This document shows positions 8,396 through 16,684 of a stretch of 64,000 bases of DNA, piece by piece. Location: assembly GCA_001298545.1 (NCBI GenBank), contig LJCX01000029.1, positions 682,001-746,000 on the forward strand. The letters are read 5' to 3'. The notes beneath the pieces were generated by a model, which did not search any database, was not told the origin of the DNA, and saw only the letters and a program-made list of their open reading frames with translations. Position 1 is the first letter of the stretch; every line of letters begins with the position of its first letter. The position numbers were made by a program, and so were the translations under genes. The stretch is from Actinobacteria bacterium OV320 (GTDB lineage: Bacteria; Actinomycetota; Actinomycetes; Streptomycetales; Streptomycetaceae).

Positions 8396-9778
8396 TCAGG
8401 ACAGCCGGCGGACCACATAGGCCGAGCCTCGGTCCGCCGGCTGCTCACCGACGTACTCCTGGTCCCGCATCTCGCACCAGGCGGGGATGTCCAGACGGGC
8501 CGCCTCGTCGTCGGACAGCACCCGCACCGTGCCCCCGACCGGCACCTCCCCGATGACCTTCGCCAGCTCGATGACGGGAATCGGACACCGCTTGCCCAGC
8601 GCGTCCACGACGAGCTCGTCGCCGCGTACGGCGGCACCGGCCGGCGCGACGGGCGCCCCGAGCTTCTCCCGCACCCCCGCCACCGCCCCCGGCAGCACGG
8701 CGAGGAACCGCTCGACGTCCTCCTCGGCGACCCCCGTCGGCAACGAAACCCGCACGTTTCCCTCACTCAGCACCCCCATCGCCTTCAGCACATGGCTGGG
8801 CGTCAGCGTGCTGCTGGTGCAGGACGACCCGGAGGAGACGGAGAACCCCTCCCGGTCCAACTCGTGCAGCAGCGCCTCCCCGTCGACGTACAGACAGGAG
8901 AAGGTGACGATCCCCGGCAGCCGCCGCAGCGGGTCCCCGACGACCTCCACGTCCGGTACGACGGCCGCCACCCGCGCCCGGATCCGCGCCGTCAGCTCCC
9001 GCAGCCGTACCGCCTCGGCCGCCGCCTGCGCCCGTACCGCCCGCAGCGAGGCCGCCGCGGCCACGATCGCCGGAATGTTCTCGAACCCGGCCGCTCGCCC
9101 CGACTCACGCTCGTCCACCGGCCCTTGGACGGCGAACCGCACCCCCTTGCGCACCGCGAGAAGCCCCACCCCGGACGGCCCGCCCCACTTGTGCGCGCTC
9201 GCCGCCAGCAGCGACCAGGGCCCCTCCACCGGCCCCCAGCCGAGCGACTGCGCCGCGTCCACCAGCAGCGGCACCCCCGCCTCCCGGCACAGCTCGGCCA
9301 CGGCCGCCACCGGCTGCTCGGTCCCCACCTCGTGGTTGGCCGACTGCAGACAGGCCAGCGCGGTCTCGGACCGCAGGGCGTCGCCGTAGGACTCGACGGC
9401 GACGGCACCGGTCCTGACCACCGGGACCCGGGTCACCGCCCCGCCCTCCGCCTCGAACGCCTCTGCCGAATGGAGTACCGAGGAGTGTTCGACGGCTGAC
9501 ACGATCAGGTGACGTCCGACCCTTCGGCGCCCGGCCAGCGCGCCCGCGATCCCGGTGTGCACGGCGCGCGTTCCGGAAGCGGTGAAGACCAGTTCGTCCG
9601 GCCGGCAGCCCACCGCCTCGGCGGCCGCCTCCCGGGCGGCGTCCAGCAGCATCCGCGCCCGCCTCCCCTCCCGGTACAGCCGGGCGGGATCGGCCCACCC
9701 CTCGTCGAGCGAGGCCAACAGGGCCTGGCGGGCCACGGGATGCAGGGGAGCGGCGGAAGCGGCGTCGAAGTAGGACAC
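8396..9778 (-). CDS. Cysteine desulfurase fused to a TusA-like sulfurtransferase domain
   Basis: A 460-residue fusion. Residues 1-370 are a class V, PLP-dependent NifS/IscS-type desulfurase: the PLP lysine lies in SAHKWGGPSG and the catalytic cysteine in the mobile loop SSGSSCTSS. Residues ~385-455 form a TusA/SirA-type domain with the signature DALGKRCPIPVIELA, whose CPIP cysteine accepts persulfide sulfur. The protein can therefore remove sulfur from cysteine and pass it to its own carrier domain, perhaps for tRNA thiolation or cofactor sulfur. The GTG start lacks a clear ribosome site but has a TAACGT box 6 nt upstream, suggesting a leaderless message. Confidence 0.9.
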   Translation of the reverse strand: MSYFDAASAAPLHPVARQALLASLDEGWADPARLYREGRRARMLLDAAREAAAEAVGCRPDELVFTASGTRAVHTGIAGALAGRRRVGRHLIVSAVEHSSVLHSAEAFEAEGGAVTRVPVVRTGAVAVESYGDALRSETALACLQSANHEVGTEQPVAAVAELCREAGVPLLVDAAQSLGWGPVEGPWSLLAASAHKWGGPSGVGLLAVRKGVRFAVQGPVDERESGRAAGFENIPAIVAAAASLRAVRAQAAAEAVRLRELTARIRARVAAVVPDVEVVGDPLRRLPGIVTFSCLYVDGEALLHELDREGFSVSSGSSCTSSTLTPSHVLKAMGVLSEGNVRVSLPTGVAEEDVERFLAVLPGAVAGVREKLGAPVAPAGAAVRGDELVVDALGKRCPIPVIELAKVIGEVPVGGTVRVLSDDEAARLDIPAWCEMRDQEYVGEQPADRGSAYVVRRLS

Positions 9779-10074
9779 ACCCCAACGTTAGAACGCCGGT
9801 GACCCATCCAGGGGCGCGGGGAACTGCGCGAATGGCCCCCACCGGCCCGGAGTCGCCACACAACCCGCATTGACGACCTATTAGGCGCCCCTCCCCACCC
9901 CTTCGGGGTGACCCGCGGCGCGTATGCCACCCTCCCCGCGAACCCCCGGAGGGCGTCGGCTAGGGTTTGGTCCGCATAAACATCCAAACCCCTGCCCGAC
10001 GCAGGGCGGCGACCGACCCGCGAGAAGGCAGGCCGCAGCCAACCGCGCGGGCGAGACTCTCGGGAAGGCGCTAC
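9779..10074. other. Divergent promoter region of the desulfurase gene and ctaC
   Basis: This 296-bp gap shows no coding potential. A TAGGGT -10-like box at 9961-9966 would give ctaC a leader of roughly 100 nt; I could not find a good -35 box. On the other strand TAACGT abuts the desulfurase start. A CCCCTTCGGGG hairpin lies near 9898. Confidence 0.4.
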
Positions 10075-11034
10075 GTGAGTCCCAACGGCTCCGACCGCTC
10101 GCCGCGGCGCCCGATGCGGCGGAAGCTGCTCCAGGCAATGACCGCGGGCCTGGTCCTGGCGACCGCCACCGGTTGCACATACAAGGACTTCCCCCGCCTT
10201 GGTATGCCCACCCCGGTCACAGAAGAGGCTCCGCGGATCCTCTCCCTGTGGCAGGGATCCTGGGCAGCCGCGCTGGCCACCGGCGTGCTGGTGTGGGGCC
10301 TGATCCTGTGGAGTGCTTTCTTCCACCGGCGCAGCCGCACCAAGGTCGAAGTTCCTCCGCAGACCCGGTACAACATGCCCATCGAGGCGCTGTACACGGT
10401 GGTTCCGATCATCATCGTCTCGGTGCTGTTCTATTTCACGGCCCGTGACGAGTCGAAGCTGCTGAGCCTCGACAAGAAGCCCGATGTCACGGTGAACGTG
10501 GTCGGCTTCCAGTGGAGCTGGTGCTTCAACTACATCGAGAACGTCGACGGTTCCGACGGGAACGCGAAGACCGACAAGAACCTGGCCGCGATCCCGGACC
10601 GGTTCAAGGCGGACTTCCCCGACAACGCCGGCGGCGTCTACACCTGCGGTACTCCCGGTGAGCGGAACCCGCAGACCAACAACCCCGGCCCGACCCTCTG
10701 GCTCCCTGAGGGCAAGACGGTCCGCTTCGTCCTCACCTCGCGTGACGTCATCCACTCCTTCTGGGTGGTGCCGTTCCTGATGAAGCAGGACGTCATCCCG
10801 GGCCACACCAACTCCTTCCAGGTGACCCCCAACAAGGAGGGCACCTACCTGGGCAAGTGCGCCGAGCTCTGCGGCGTCGACCACTCCCGGATGCTCTTCA
10901 ACGTGAAGGTCGTCTCCCAGGAGCGCTACGAGCAGCACCTCAAGGACCTCGTGAAGAAGGGGCAGACCGGTTACGTTCCCGCGGGCATCGAGCAGACGAG
11001 CCACGAGAAGAACCGGGAGACGAACAACCTGTGA
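10075..11034 (+). CDS. ctaC: Cytochrome c oxidase subunit II (CtaC)
   Basis: Subunit II of the aa3 oxidase: a lipoprotein with two membrane helices and an extracytoplasmic cupredoxin domain holding CuA. From the GTG at 10075 (GGGAAGG 6 nt upstream) the 319-residue product has a signal peptide ending in a lipobox ATGC, two helices around residues 50-130, and the CuA-binding loop CAELCGVDHSRM near 255-267. An actinobacterial insert (GGVYTCGTPGERNPQ) may contact the cytochrome bcc partner. The stop overlaps the ctaD start (GTGA), showing translational coupling. Confidence 0.95.
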   Translation: MSPNGSDRSPRRPMRRKLLQAMTAGLVLATATGCTYKDFPRLGMPTPVTEEAPRILSLWQGSWAAALATGVLVWGLILWSAFFHRRSRTKVEVPPQTRYNMPIEALYTVVPIIIVSVLFYFTARDESKLLSLDKKPDVTVNVVGFQWSWCFNYIENVDGSDGNAKTDKNLAAIPDRFKADFPDNAGGVYTCGTPGERNPQTNNPGPTLWLPEGKTVRFVLTSRDVIHSFWVVPFLMKQDVIPGHTNSFQVTPNKEGTYLGKCAELCGVDHSRMLFNVKVVSQERYEQHLKDLVKKGQTGYVPAGIEQTSHEKNRETNNL

Positions 11035-12767
11035 GCATCCTCAACGAACCCCAGGGTGCCTCCGCAGCTGAGGACTCGTACGAGAACGAGCTGCCGGTCA
11101 GGCGCAAGCAGCCCGGCAACGTCGTGGTGAAGTGGCTGACGACCACCGACCACAAGACCATCGGTACGTTGTACCTGGTCACGTCGTTCGCGTTCTTCTG
11201 CATCGGTGGCGTCATGGCGCTCCTCATGCGCGCCGAGCTCGCCCGTCCGGGCTTGCAGATCATGTCGAACGAGCAGTTCAACCAAGCGTTCACGATGCAC
11301 GGCACGATCATGCTGCTGATGTTCGCGACGCCGCTGTTCGCCGGCTTCACGAACTGGATCATGCCGCTCCAGATCGGCGCGCCGGACGTGGCCTTCCCGC
11401 GGCTGAACATGTTCGCCTACTGGCTCTACCTGTTCGGCTCGCTGATCGCCGTCGCCGGTTTCCTCACCCCGCAGGGTGCGGCCGACTTCGGCTGGTTCGC
11501 CTACGCCCCGCTGTCGGACGCGGTCCGCAGCCCGGGCATCGGCGCCGACATGTGGATCATGGGTCTGGCCTTCTCCGGCTTCGGCACCATCCTCGGCTCG
11601 GTCAACTTCATCACCACGATCATCTGCATGCGCGCGCCCGGCATGACGATGTTCCGGATGCCGATCTTCACCTGGAACGTCCTGCTGACCGGTGTCCTGG
11701 TCCTGCTGGCCTTCCCGGTCCTGGCGGCCGCGCTGTTCGCCCTGGAGGCGGACCGCAAGTTCGGTGCCCATGTCTTCGACGCGGCCAACGGCGGCGCGTT
11801 GCTGTGGCAACACCTCTTCTGGTTCTTCGGCCATCCAGAGGTGTACATCATCGCCTTGCCGTTCTTCGGGATCATCTCCGAAGTGATCCCGGTGTTCTCC
11901 CGCAAGCCGATGTTCGGCTACATGGGCCTGATCGCGGCCACCATCTCGATCGCCGGTCTCTCGGTGACGGTGTGGGCGCACCACATGTACGTCACGGGTG
12001 GCGTGCTGCTGCCGTTCTTCTCCTTCATGACGTTCCTCATCGCCGTGCCGACAGGCGTGAAGTTCTTCAACTGGATCGGCACGATGTGGAAGGGCTCGCT
12101 GTCCTTCGAGACACCGATGCTGTGGGCGACGGGCTTCCTCATCACCTTCACCTTCGGTGGTCTGACCGGCGTCATCCTGGCCTCGCCGCCGATGGACTTC
12201 CACGTGTCGGACTCGTACTTCGTGGTGGCGCACTTCCACTACGTCGTCTTCGGCACCGTCGTCTTCGCGATGTTCTCCGGCTTCCACTTCTGGTGGCCGA
12301 AGTTCACCGGCAAGATGCTCGACGAGCGCCTCGGCAAGATCACCTTCTGGACGCTGTTCGTCGGCTTCCACGGCACCTTCCTCGTCCAGCACTGGCTGGG
12401 CGCCGAGGGCATGCCGCGTCGGTACGCCGACTACCTGGCCGCCGACGGCTTCACCGCCCTGAACACGATCTCGACGATCAGCTCGTTCGTCCTCGGTCTG
12501 TCCGTGCTGCCGTTCTTCTACAACGTGTGGAAGACCGCCAAGTACGGCAAGCCGGTCGGCGTCGACGACCCGTGGGGCTACGGCCGCTCCCTGGAGTGGG
12601 CCACCTCCTGCCCGCCGCCGCGCCACAACTTCCTCACCCTGCCGCGGATCCGCAGTGAATCCCCGGCGTTCGACCTGCACCACCCCGAGATCGCCGCGCT
12701 CGAGCAGCTGGAGCACGCCGGCCACGGTGCCAGTGCCATCTCGGGCAGCAAGGAGGCCGGCAAGTGA
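11031..12767 (+). CDS. ctaD: Cytochrome c oxidase subunit I (CtaD)
   Basis: The catalytic, proton-pumping subunit that reduces O2 at the haem a3-CuB centre. The 578-residue protein has twelve predicted helices and all ligand motifs: FTMHGTIMLL (haem a His), WFFGHPEVYI (CuB His and the cross-linked His-Tyr pair), WAHHMYVTG (two CuB histidines) and HFHYVVFG (haem a3 and haem a histidines). The C-terminus extends into the cytoplasm. The GTG at 11031 overlaps the ctaC stop by 4 bp, and its own stop overlaps ctaF by 4 bp, so ctaC-ctaD-ctaF is one operon. Confidence 0.96.
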   Translation: MSILNEPQGASAAEDSYENELPVRRKQPGNVVVKWLTTTDHKTIGTLYLVTSFAFFCIGGVMALLMRAELARPGLQIMSNEQFNQAFTMHGTIMLLMFATPLFAGFTNWIMPLQIGAPDVAFPRLNMFAYWLYLFGSLIAVAGFLTPQGAADFGWFAYAPLSDAVRSPGIGADMWIMGLAFSGFGTILGSVNFITTIICMRAPGMTMFRMPIFTWNVLLTGVLVLLAFPVLAAALFALEADRKFGAHVFDAANGGALLWQHLFWFFGHPEVYIIALPFFGIISEVIPVFSRKPMFGYMGLIAATISIAGLSVTVWAHHMYVTGGVLLPFFSFMTFLIAVPTGVKFFNWIGTMWKGSLSFETPMLWATGFLITFTFGGLTGVILASPPMDFHVSDSYFVVAHFHYVVFGTVVFAMFSGFHFWWPKFTGKMLDERLGKITFWTLFVGFHGTFLVQHWLGAEGMPRRYADYLAADGFTALNTISTISSFVLGLSVLPFFYNVWKTAKYGKPVGVDDPWGYGRSLEWATSCPPPRHNFLTLPRIRSESPAFDLHHPEIAALEQLEHAGHGASAISGSKEAGK

Positions 12768-13162
12768 AGATCCAGGGCAAGATGTTCGTCTGGCTGAGCG
12801 TCTTCGTCCTCGTCATGGCGATCGTCTATGGCGTGTGGTCGAAGGAGCCGGCCGGTACCACGGCCCTCTTCCTGGCCTTCGGCCTGTGCATCATGATCGG
12901 CTTCTACCTGGGCTTCACCGCCCGGCGGGTCGACGCGGGCGCGCAGGACAACAAGGAGGCGGACGTCGCGGACGACGCCGGCGAGCTGGGCTTCTTCAGC
13001 CCGCACAGCTGGCAGCCGCTGTCGCTGGGCATCGGCGGCGCCCTGGCCTTCCTGGGGGTCGCTGTCGGCTGGTGGCTGCTGTACTTCTCCCTGCCGCTGA
13101 TCCTCATCGGTCTGTGGGGCTGGGTCTTCGAGTACTACCGCGGTGAGAGCCGCACCCAGTAG
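12764..13162 (+). CDS. ctaF: Actinobacterial cytochrome c oxidase subunit IV (CtaF)
   Basis: A 132-residue membrane subunit specific to actinobacterial aa3 oxidases and part of the bcc-aa3 supercomplex. It has four predicted helices: two near the N-terminus (VWLSVFVLVMAIVYGVW; TALFLAFGLCIMIGFYLGF) and two in the C-terminal half, ending in WGWVFEYYRG. The GTG at 12764 overlaps the ctaD stop, with its AAGGAGG ribosome site inside ctaD. It is the last gene of the ctaCDF operon and is followed by a terminator. Confidence 0.92.
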   Translation: MKIQGKMFVWLSVFVLVMAIVYGVWSKEPAGTTALFLAFGLCIMIGFYLGFTARRVDAGAQDNKEADVADDAGELGFFSPHSWQPLSLGIGGALAFLGVAVGWWLLYFSLPLILIGLWGWVFEYYRGESRTQ

Positions 13163-13180
13163 CACGCACTGAACGCGGGC

Positions 13181-13226
13181 TGAGCCCGGACACTCCGTCA
13201 GGAGGGTCCGGGCTCACGCTTTTGCC
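13181..13226 (+). terminator. Terminator of the ctaCDF operon
   Basis: An 11-bp perfect stem, TGAGCCCGGAC (13181-13191) with GTCCGGGCTCA (13206-13216), has a 14-nt loop and is followed by CGCTTTTGCC, a short U-run. Confidence 0.8.
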
Positions 13227-13293
13227 GCAACGGTGCTCCTCCGTCCGTGTCACTCAGCGCGCCGCGGCCGACCCGGCTCCCTAGCGTGAAGCC

Positions 13294-14547
13294 ATGAGCC
13301 ACGAACCCCGCCCTCGCACCGTCGTGGGCTGCACCCTGCTGGTGATCGCCCTGGGCGCGGTTGCAAGCGCCTGCGGCTCGGACGGCAACCCGCTCTCCGC
13401 GCGTCCCTACGACGCGACGGACCAGATCTCCTTCAACAACCTCGGCGGCGACGGGAAGAAGTCCGACCCGGACAAGCCCCTGGAGGTCACCGCGGAGGAC
13501 GACGACCGCATCACGGACGTCACCGCCGTGGACGGCGCAGGCCGTTACGTGGCGGGCGAACTCGCCGCCGACGGCAGCCGCTGGCACAGCACCGAGCCGC
13601 TGGCCGCGAACGCCCACTACACGGTCCGCGTGAGCACCGAGGACGACGACGGCGCCCCCGGCCGCCGGGTGCTCACCTTCGAGACCGGCAAGCCCACCTC
13701 CAAGAAGCGCCTGGGCGTCGAGTTCGGCCCCGACGCGGGCGAGTACGGCGTCGGCCAGCCCATCACCGCCAAGCTGGACCAGCCCATCAAGGACCCCGCC
13801 CAGCGGGCCGTCGTCGAACGCGCCCTCAAGGTCGACTCGACGCCGTCCGTGCAGGGCGGCTGGCACTGGGTGGACGACAAGGAACTCCACTACCGGCCGC
13901 AGGAGTACTGGCCCGCCCACGCCGGCCTCCGGGTGCACAGCAACCTGGACGGCATCAAGATCAGCGACCGGCTGTGGGGCGGTCCCACGAAGGACCTCAA
14001 GCTCACGATCGGCGACCGGGTCATCGCCGTCACGGACGCGTCGTCGCACTCCATGACGGTCTTCAAGAACAACGAGGAGATCAACCAGATCCCCGTCACC
14101 ACCGGCAAGCCCGGCTTCGAGACCCGCAACGGCGTCAAGGTCGTCCTGGGCAAGGAGTACTTCGTACGGATGCGCGGCACCAGCGTCGGTATCGCGGAGG
14201 GCTCCTCGGAGTCCTACGACCTGCCCGTGTACTACGCCACCCGCGTCACCTGGAGCGGCGAGTACGTCCACGCCGCCCCTTGGTCCGTGGGCTCCCAGGG
14301 GTACGCGAACGTCAGCCACGGCTGCACCGGCATGAGCACGGGCAACGCCGAGTGGTTCTTCGACAACATCCGCCAGGGCGACGTCGTCCAGGTCGTCAAC
14401 AGCTACGGCGACACGATGGAGACCTTCGGCAACGGCTTCGGCGACTGGAACCTGGACTGGAAGAAGTGGACCAAGGGCAGCGCCCTCACGGGCGGCAAGC
14501 AGAAGGCGGAGCCGGACACGTCGAGACTGCGGCCCGCCGCGGTGTAG
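13294..14547 (+). CDS. Lipoprotein L,D-transpeptidase (YkuD family)
   Basis: A 417-residue envelope enzyme expected to form 3-3 peptidoglycan cross-links. The signal peptide ends at a lipobox (AVASACGS, Cys near residue 28). Two Ig-like domains follow (about 45-250), as in mycobacterial LdtMt2, then the YkuD domain (about 250-390) with the catalytic motif SHGCTGMST and the upstream HAAPWSVG histidine. The ATG has no ribosome site but TAGCGT lies 6 nt upstream, so the message may be leaderless. It sits between the two respiratory operons with no functional link visible. Confidence 0.9.
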   Translation: MSHEPRPRTVVGCTLLVIALGAVASACGSDGNPLSARPYDATDQISFNNLGGDGKKSDPDKPLEVTAEDDDRITDVTAVDGAGRYVAGELAADGSRWHSTEPLAANAHYTVRVSTEDDDGAPGRRVLTFETGKPTSKKRLGVEFGPDAGEYGVGQPITAKLDQPIKDPAQRAVVERALKVDSTPSVQGGWHWVDDKELHYRPQEYWPAHAGLRVHSNLDGIKISDRLWGGPTKDLKLTIGDRVIAVTDASSHSMTVFKNNEEINQIPVTTGKPGFETRNGVKVVLGKEYFVRMRGTSVGIAEGSSESYDLPVYYATRVTWSGEYVHAAPWSVGSQGYANVSHGCTGMSTGNAEWFFDNIRQGDVVQVVNSYGDTMETFGNGFGDWNLDWKKWTKGSALTGGKQKAEPDTSRLRPAAV

Positions 14548-14602
14548 GCACCGCCGGGGGTGCTGCCGGGGGCGCGGGGAACCCCACGCCCCTGCTGCCC
14601 CG

Positions 14603-15007
14603 CTAGGCGCTCTGTGTAAGGCTCTTGCGCCGCATGAGGGACGCCAGGGCCGAAGCGAACTCCACGGGCTCCACAGGCAGCGTCACAGCCGCGTCAGCGC
14701 GGCTCCAGGTGGCGAGCCAGGCGTCCTGGGGCCGCCCGATGAGCAGAAGCACCGGCGGGCACCGGAAGACCTCGTCCTTGATCTGCCGGCACAGCCCCAT
14801 GCCGCCCATGGGCACGGCCTCGCCGTCCAGGACGACGACGTCGACGCCGCCCCTGTCCAGCTCTCGCAGCACCGCCGCGGGCGTCGCGCACTCCAGGAAC
14901 TCCACCACGGGGACGTCCGGCGCGGGCCTGCGCCCGGTCGCGAGCCGGACCTGCTCGCGGGTGTTGGCGTCGTCGCTGTAGACCAGCACCGTGGCGGTCG
15001 CCTGCAT
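14603..15007 (-). CDS. Single-domain pseudo-receiver (response-regulator-like) protein
   Basis: A 134-residue protein with the receiver fold pattern: an N-terminal acidic pair (VYSDDAN), a beta3 aspartate in VVVLDGE at the phospho-acceptor place, and beta-strand VLLLIG. The conserved Thr/Ser is replaced (IGRP), and the usual Lys-Pro near the end is Leu-Pro (TLPVEP). It therefore probably cannot complete normal phospho-switching and may act by protein binding. There is no output domain. The ATG is preceded by GGAGGAA. It is divergent from ctaE (178-bp gap) and convergent with the transpeptidase. Confidence 0.75.
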   Translation of the reverse strand: MQATATVLVYSDDANTREQVRLATGRRPAPDVPVVEFLECATPAAVLRELDRGGVDVVVLDGEAVPMGGMGLCRQIKDEVFRCPPVLLLIGRPQDAWLATWSRADAAVTLPVEPVEFASALASLMRRKSLTQSA

Positions 15008-15176
15008 GCTTCCTCCGTGACATCAGCGTCGTACGGACAGAACCGATGCCGCGGATGCTACTCCCTTGAACACGTCGTCAACACCGCTTGGAACACCACT
15101 TCGATGGGCCATACGGGCAGTACACACGGTGCGAACACTCCGAACGGCACCCCCCGGAGTGAGGGCGGGATAAGGG

Positions 15177-15193
15177 ACCGACATAATGTCGGT
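15177..15193. promoter_or_regulatory. 17-bp palindrome centred on the ctaE start codon
   Basis: ACCGACAT-A-ATGTCGGT is a perfect inverted repeat (8-bp arms, 1-bp centre); the right arm begins with the ctaE ATG at 15186. It could be a repressor site or, in RNA, a weak hairpin hiding the start codon. No function is proven. Confidence 0.45.
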
Positions 15194-15806
15194 CGTGGCG
15201 ACAGCAACGACAGTAGAAACCGGGCACGCGCACCCGTCGGTCAATCGGCCGAACCTCACCAGTGTCGGAACCATCATCTGGCTGAGTTCCGAGCTGATGT
15301 TCTTCGCGGCCCTCTTCGCGATGTACTTCACCCTGCGATCGGTGACGGGTCCTGATCACTGGAAGGAAATGGCCGAGGCCCTGAACTTCCCGTTCTCGGC
15401 CACCAACACCACGATCCTGGTGCTCTCCTCGCTCACCTGCCAGCTCGGCGTCTTCGCCGCCGAGCGCGGTGACGTGAAGAAGCTCAGGATGTGGTTCATC
15501 GTCACCTTCATCATGGGTGCGATCTTCATCGGCGGTCAGATCTTCGAGTACACGGAGCTGGTGAAGAAGGACGGGCTCTCGCTCTCCTCCGACCCGTACG
15601 GCTCGGTGTTCTACCTGACCACCGGCTTCCACGGCATGCACGTGACGGGCGGCCTCATCGCCTTCCTGTTCGTCCTCGGGCGCACCTACGCGGCCAAGAG
15701 GTTCACCCACGAGCAGGCGACCGCGGCCATCGTCGTTTCCTACTACTGGCACTTCGTCGACGTCGTCTGGATCGGCCTCTTCGCCACGATCTACATGATC
15801 AAGTAG
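15186..15806 (+). CDS. ctaE: Cytochrome c oxidase subunit III (CtaE)
   Basis: Subunit III of the aa3 oxidase, 206 residues with five predicted helices. Family segments include SSELMFFAALFAMYF, FGATNT-like FSATNTTILVLSS, FYLTTGFHGMHV and the C-terminal YYWHFVDVVWIGLF. It heads the ctaE-qcrC-qcrA-qcrB operon, so this oxidase subunit is made with the bcc complex, as expected for a bcc-aa3 supercomplex. An AAGGGA site lies about 9 nt before the ATG; GTG at 15195 is an alternative start. The start codon lies within a palindrome. Confidence 0.95.
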   Translation: MSVVATATTVETGHAHPSVNRPNLTSVGTIIWLSSELMFFAALFAMYFTLRSVTGPDHWKEMAEALNFPFSATNTTILVLSSLTCQLGVFAAERGDVKKLRMWFIVTFIMGAIFIGGQIFEYTELVKKDGLSLSSDPYGSVFYLTTGFHGMHVTGGLIAFLFVLGRTYAAKRFTHEQATAAIVVSYYWHFVDVVWIGLFATIYMIK

Positions 15807-15871
15807 CCGGGCACGCTCGCTCCCGCACATCCCAAGCATCGACGCAGAAGATCCTGACACCGGGGTAATCC

Positions 15872-16684
15872 GTGAAAAAGCTCTCCGCACGACGACGCCA
15901 TCCGCTGGCGGCGCTCGTCGTCCTACTCCTCGCGCTGGCGGCTACCGGGGGGCTGTACGCCGCGTTTGCGCCCGCGAGCAAGGCGCAGGCAGACGACACC
16001 GCCCAGTCCCTCGCCATCGACGAGGGCAAGAAGCTCTACGCCGTCGGCTGCGCAAGCTGCCACGGCACCGGCGGTCAGGGGACCTCCGACGGCCCGAGCC
16101 TGGTCGGCGTGGGCGCCGCGGCCGTCGACTTCCAGGTCGGCACCGGGCGCATGCCCGCGGCTACCTCCCAGGGCGCCCAGGTGCCCTCGAAGAAGGTCAT
16201 CTACACGCAGGCCGAGATCGACCAGCTCGCCGCGTTCATCTCCTCCCTGGGCGCCGGCCCCTCCGTCCCGACCGACGCCGAGTACGGCCCGGAGGGTGCG
16301 GACATCGCCAAGGGTGGCGAGCTGTTCCGCACCAACTGCGCGCAGTGCCACAACTTCACCGGCAAGGGCGGTGCCCTCACCAAGGGCAAGTACGCCCCGA
16401 CCCTCGAGGGCGTGGACCCGAAGCACATCTACGAGGCCATGCAGACCGGCCCGCAGAACATGCCTTCCTTCCCCGACACCACCCTGTCGGAGCAGAACAA
16501 GAAGGACATCATCGCGTACCTGCACGCGGTCAACAGCGACGAGACGAACAACCCCGGTGGTCTGGAGCTGGGCGGCCTCGGGCCGGTCAGTGAGGGCCTG
16601 TTCGCGTGGATCTTCGGTCTCGGTGCCCTGATCGCGGTAGCCGTCTGGGTCGCCGCTCGGACCGCAAAGGCCAAGAAGTCATGA
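15872..16684 (+). CDS. qcrC: Cytochrome bcc complex dihaem cytochrome c subunit (QcrC)
   Basis: A 270-residue membrane-anchored cytochrome with two haem c motifs, CASCH (about residue 60) and CAQCH (about 160), each followed by a class I cytochrome c domain with a distal methionine (GRMPA; NMPSF). It has an N-terminal helix and a C-terminal helix (LFAWIFGLGALIAVAVWVAA). It takes electrons from the Rieske/cytochrome b subunits and passes them straight to CuA, replacing soluble cytochrome c. GTG start at 15872 with a GGGGTAA site. It overlaps qcrA by ATGA. Confidence 0.95.
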   Translation: MKKLSARRRHPLAALVVLLLALAATGGLYAAFAPASKAQADDTAQSLAIDEGKKLYAVGCASCHGTGGQGTSDGPSLVGVGAAAVDFQVGTGRMPAATSQGAQVPSKKVIYTQAEIDQLAAFISSLGAGPSVPTDAEYGPEGADIAKGGELFRTNCAQCHNFTGKGGALTKGKYAPTLEGVDPKHIYEAMQTGPQNMPSFPDTTLSEQNKKDIIAYLHAVNSDETNNPGGLELGGLGPVSEGLFAWIFGLGALIAVAVWVAARTAKAKKS

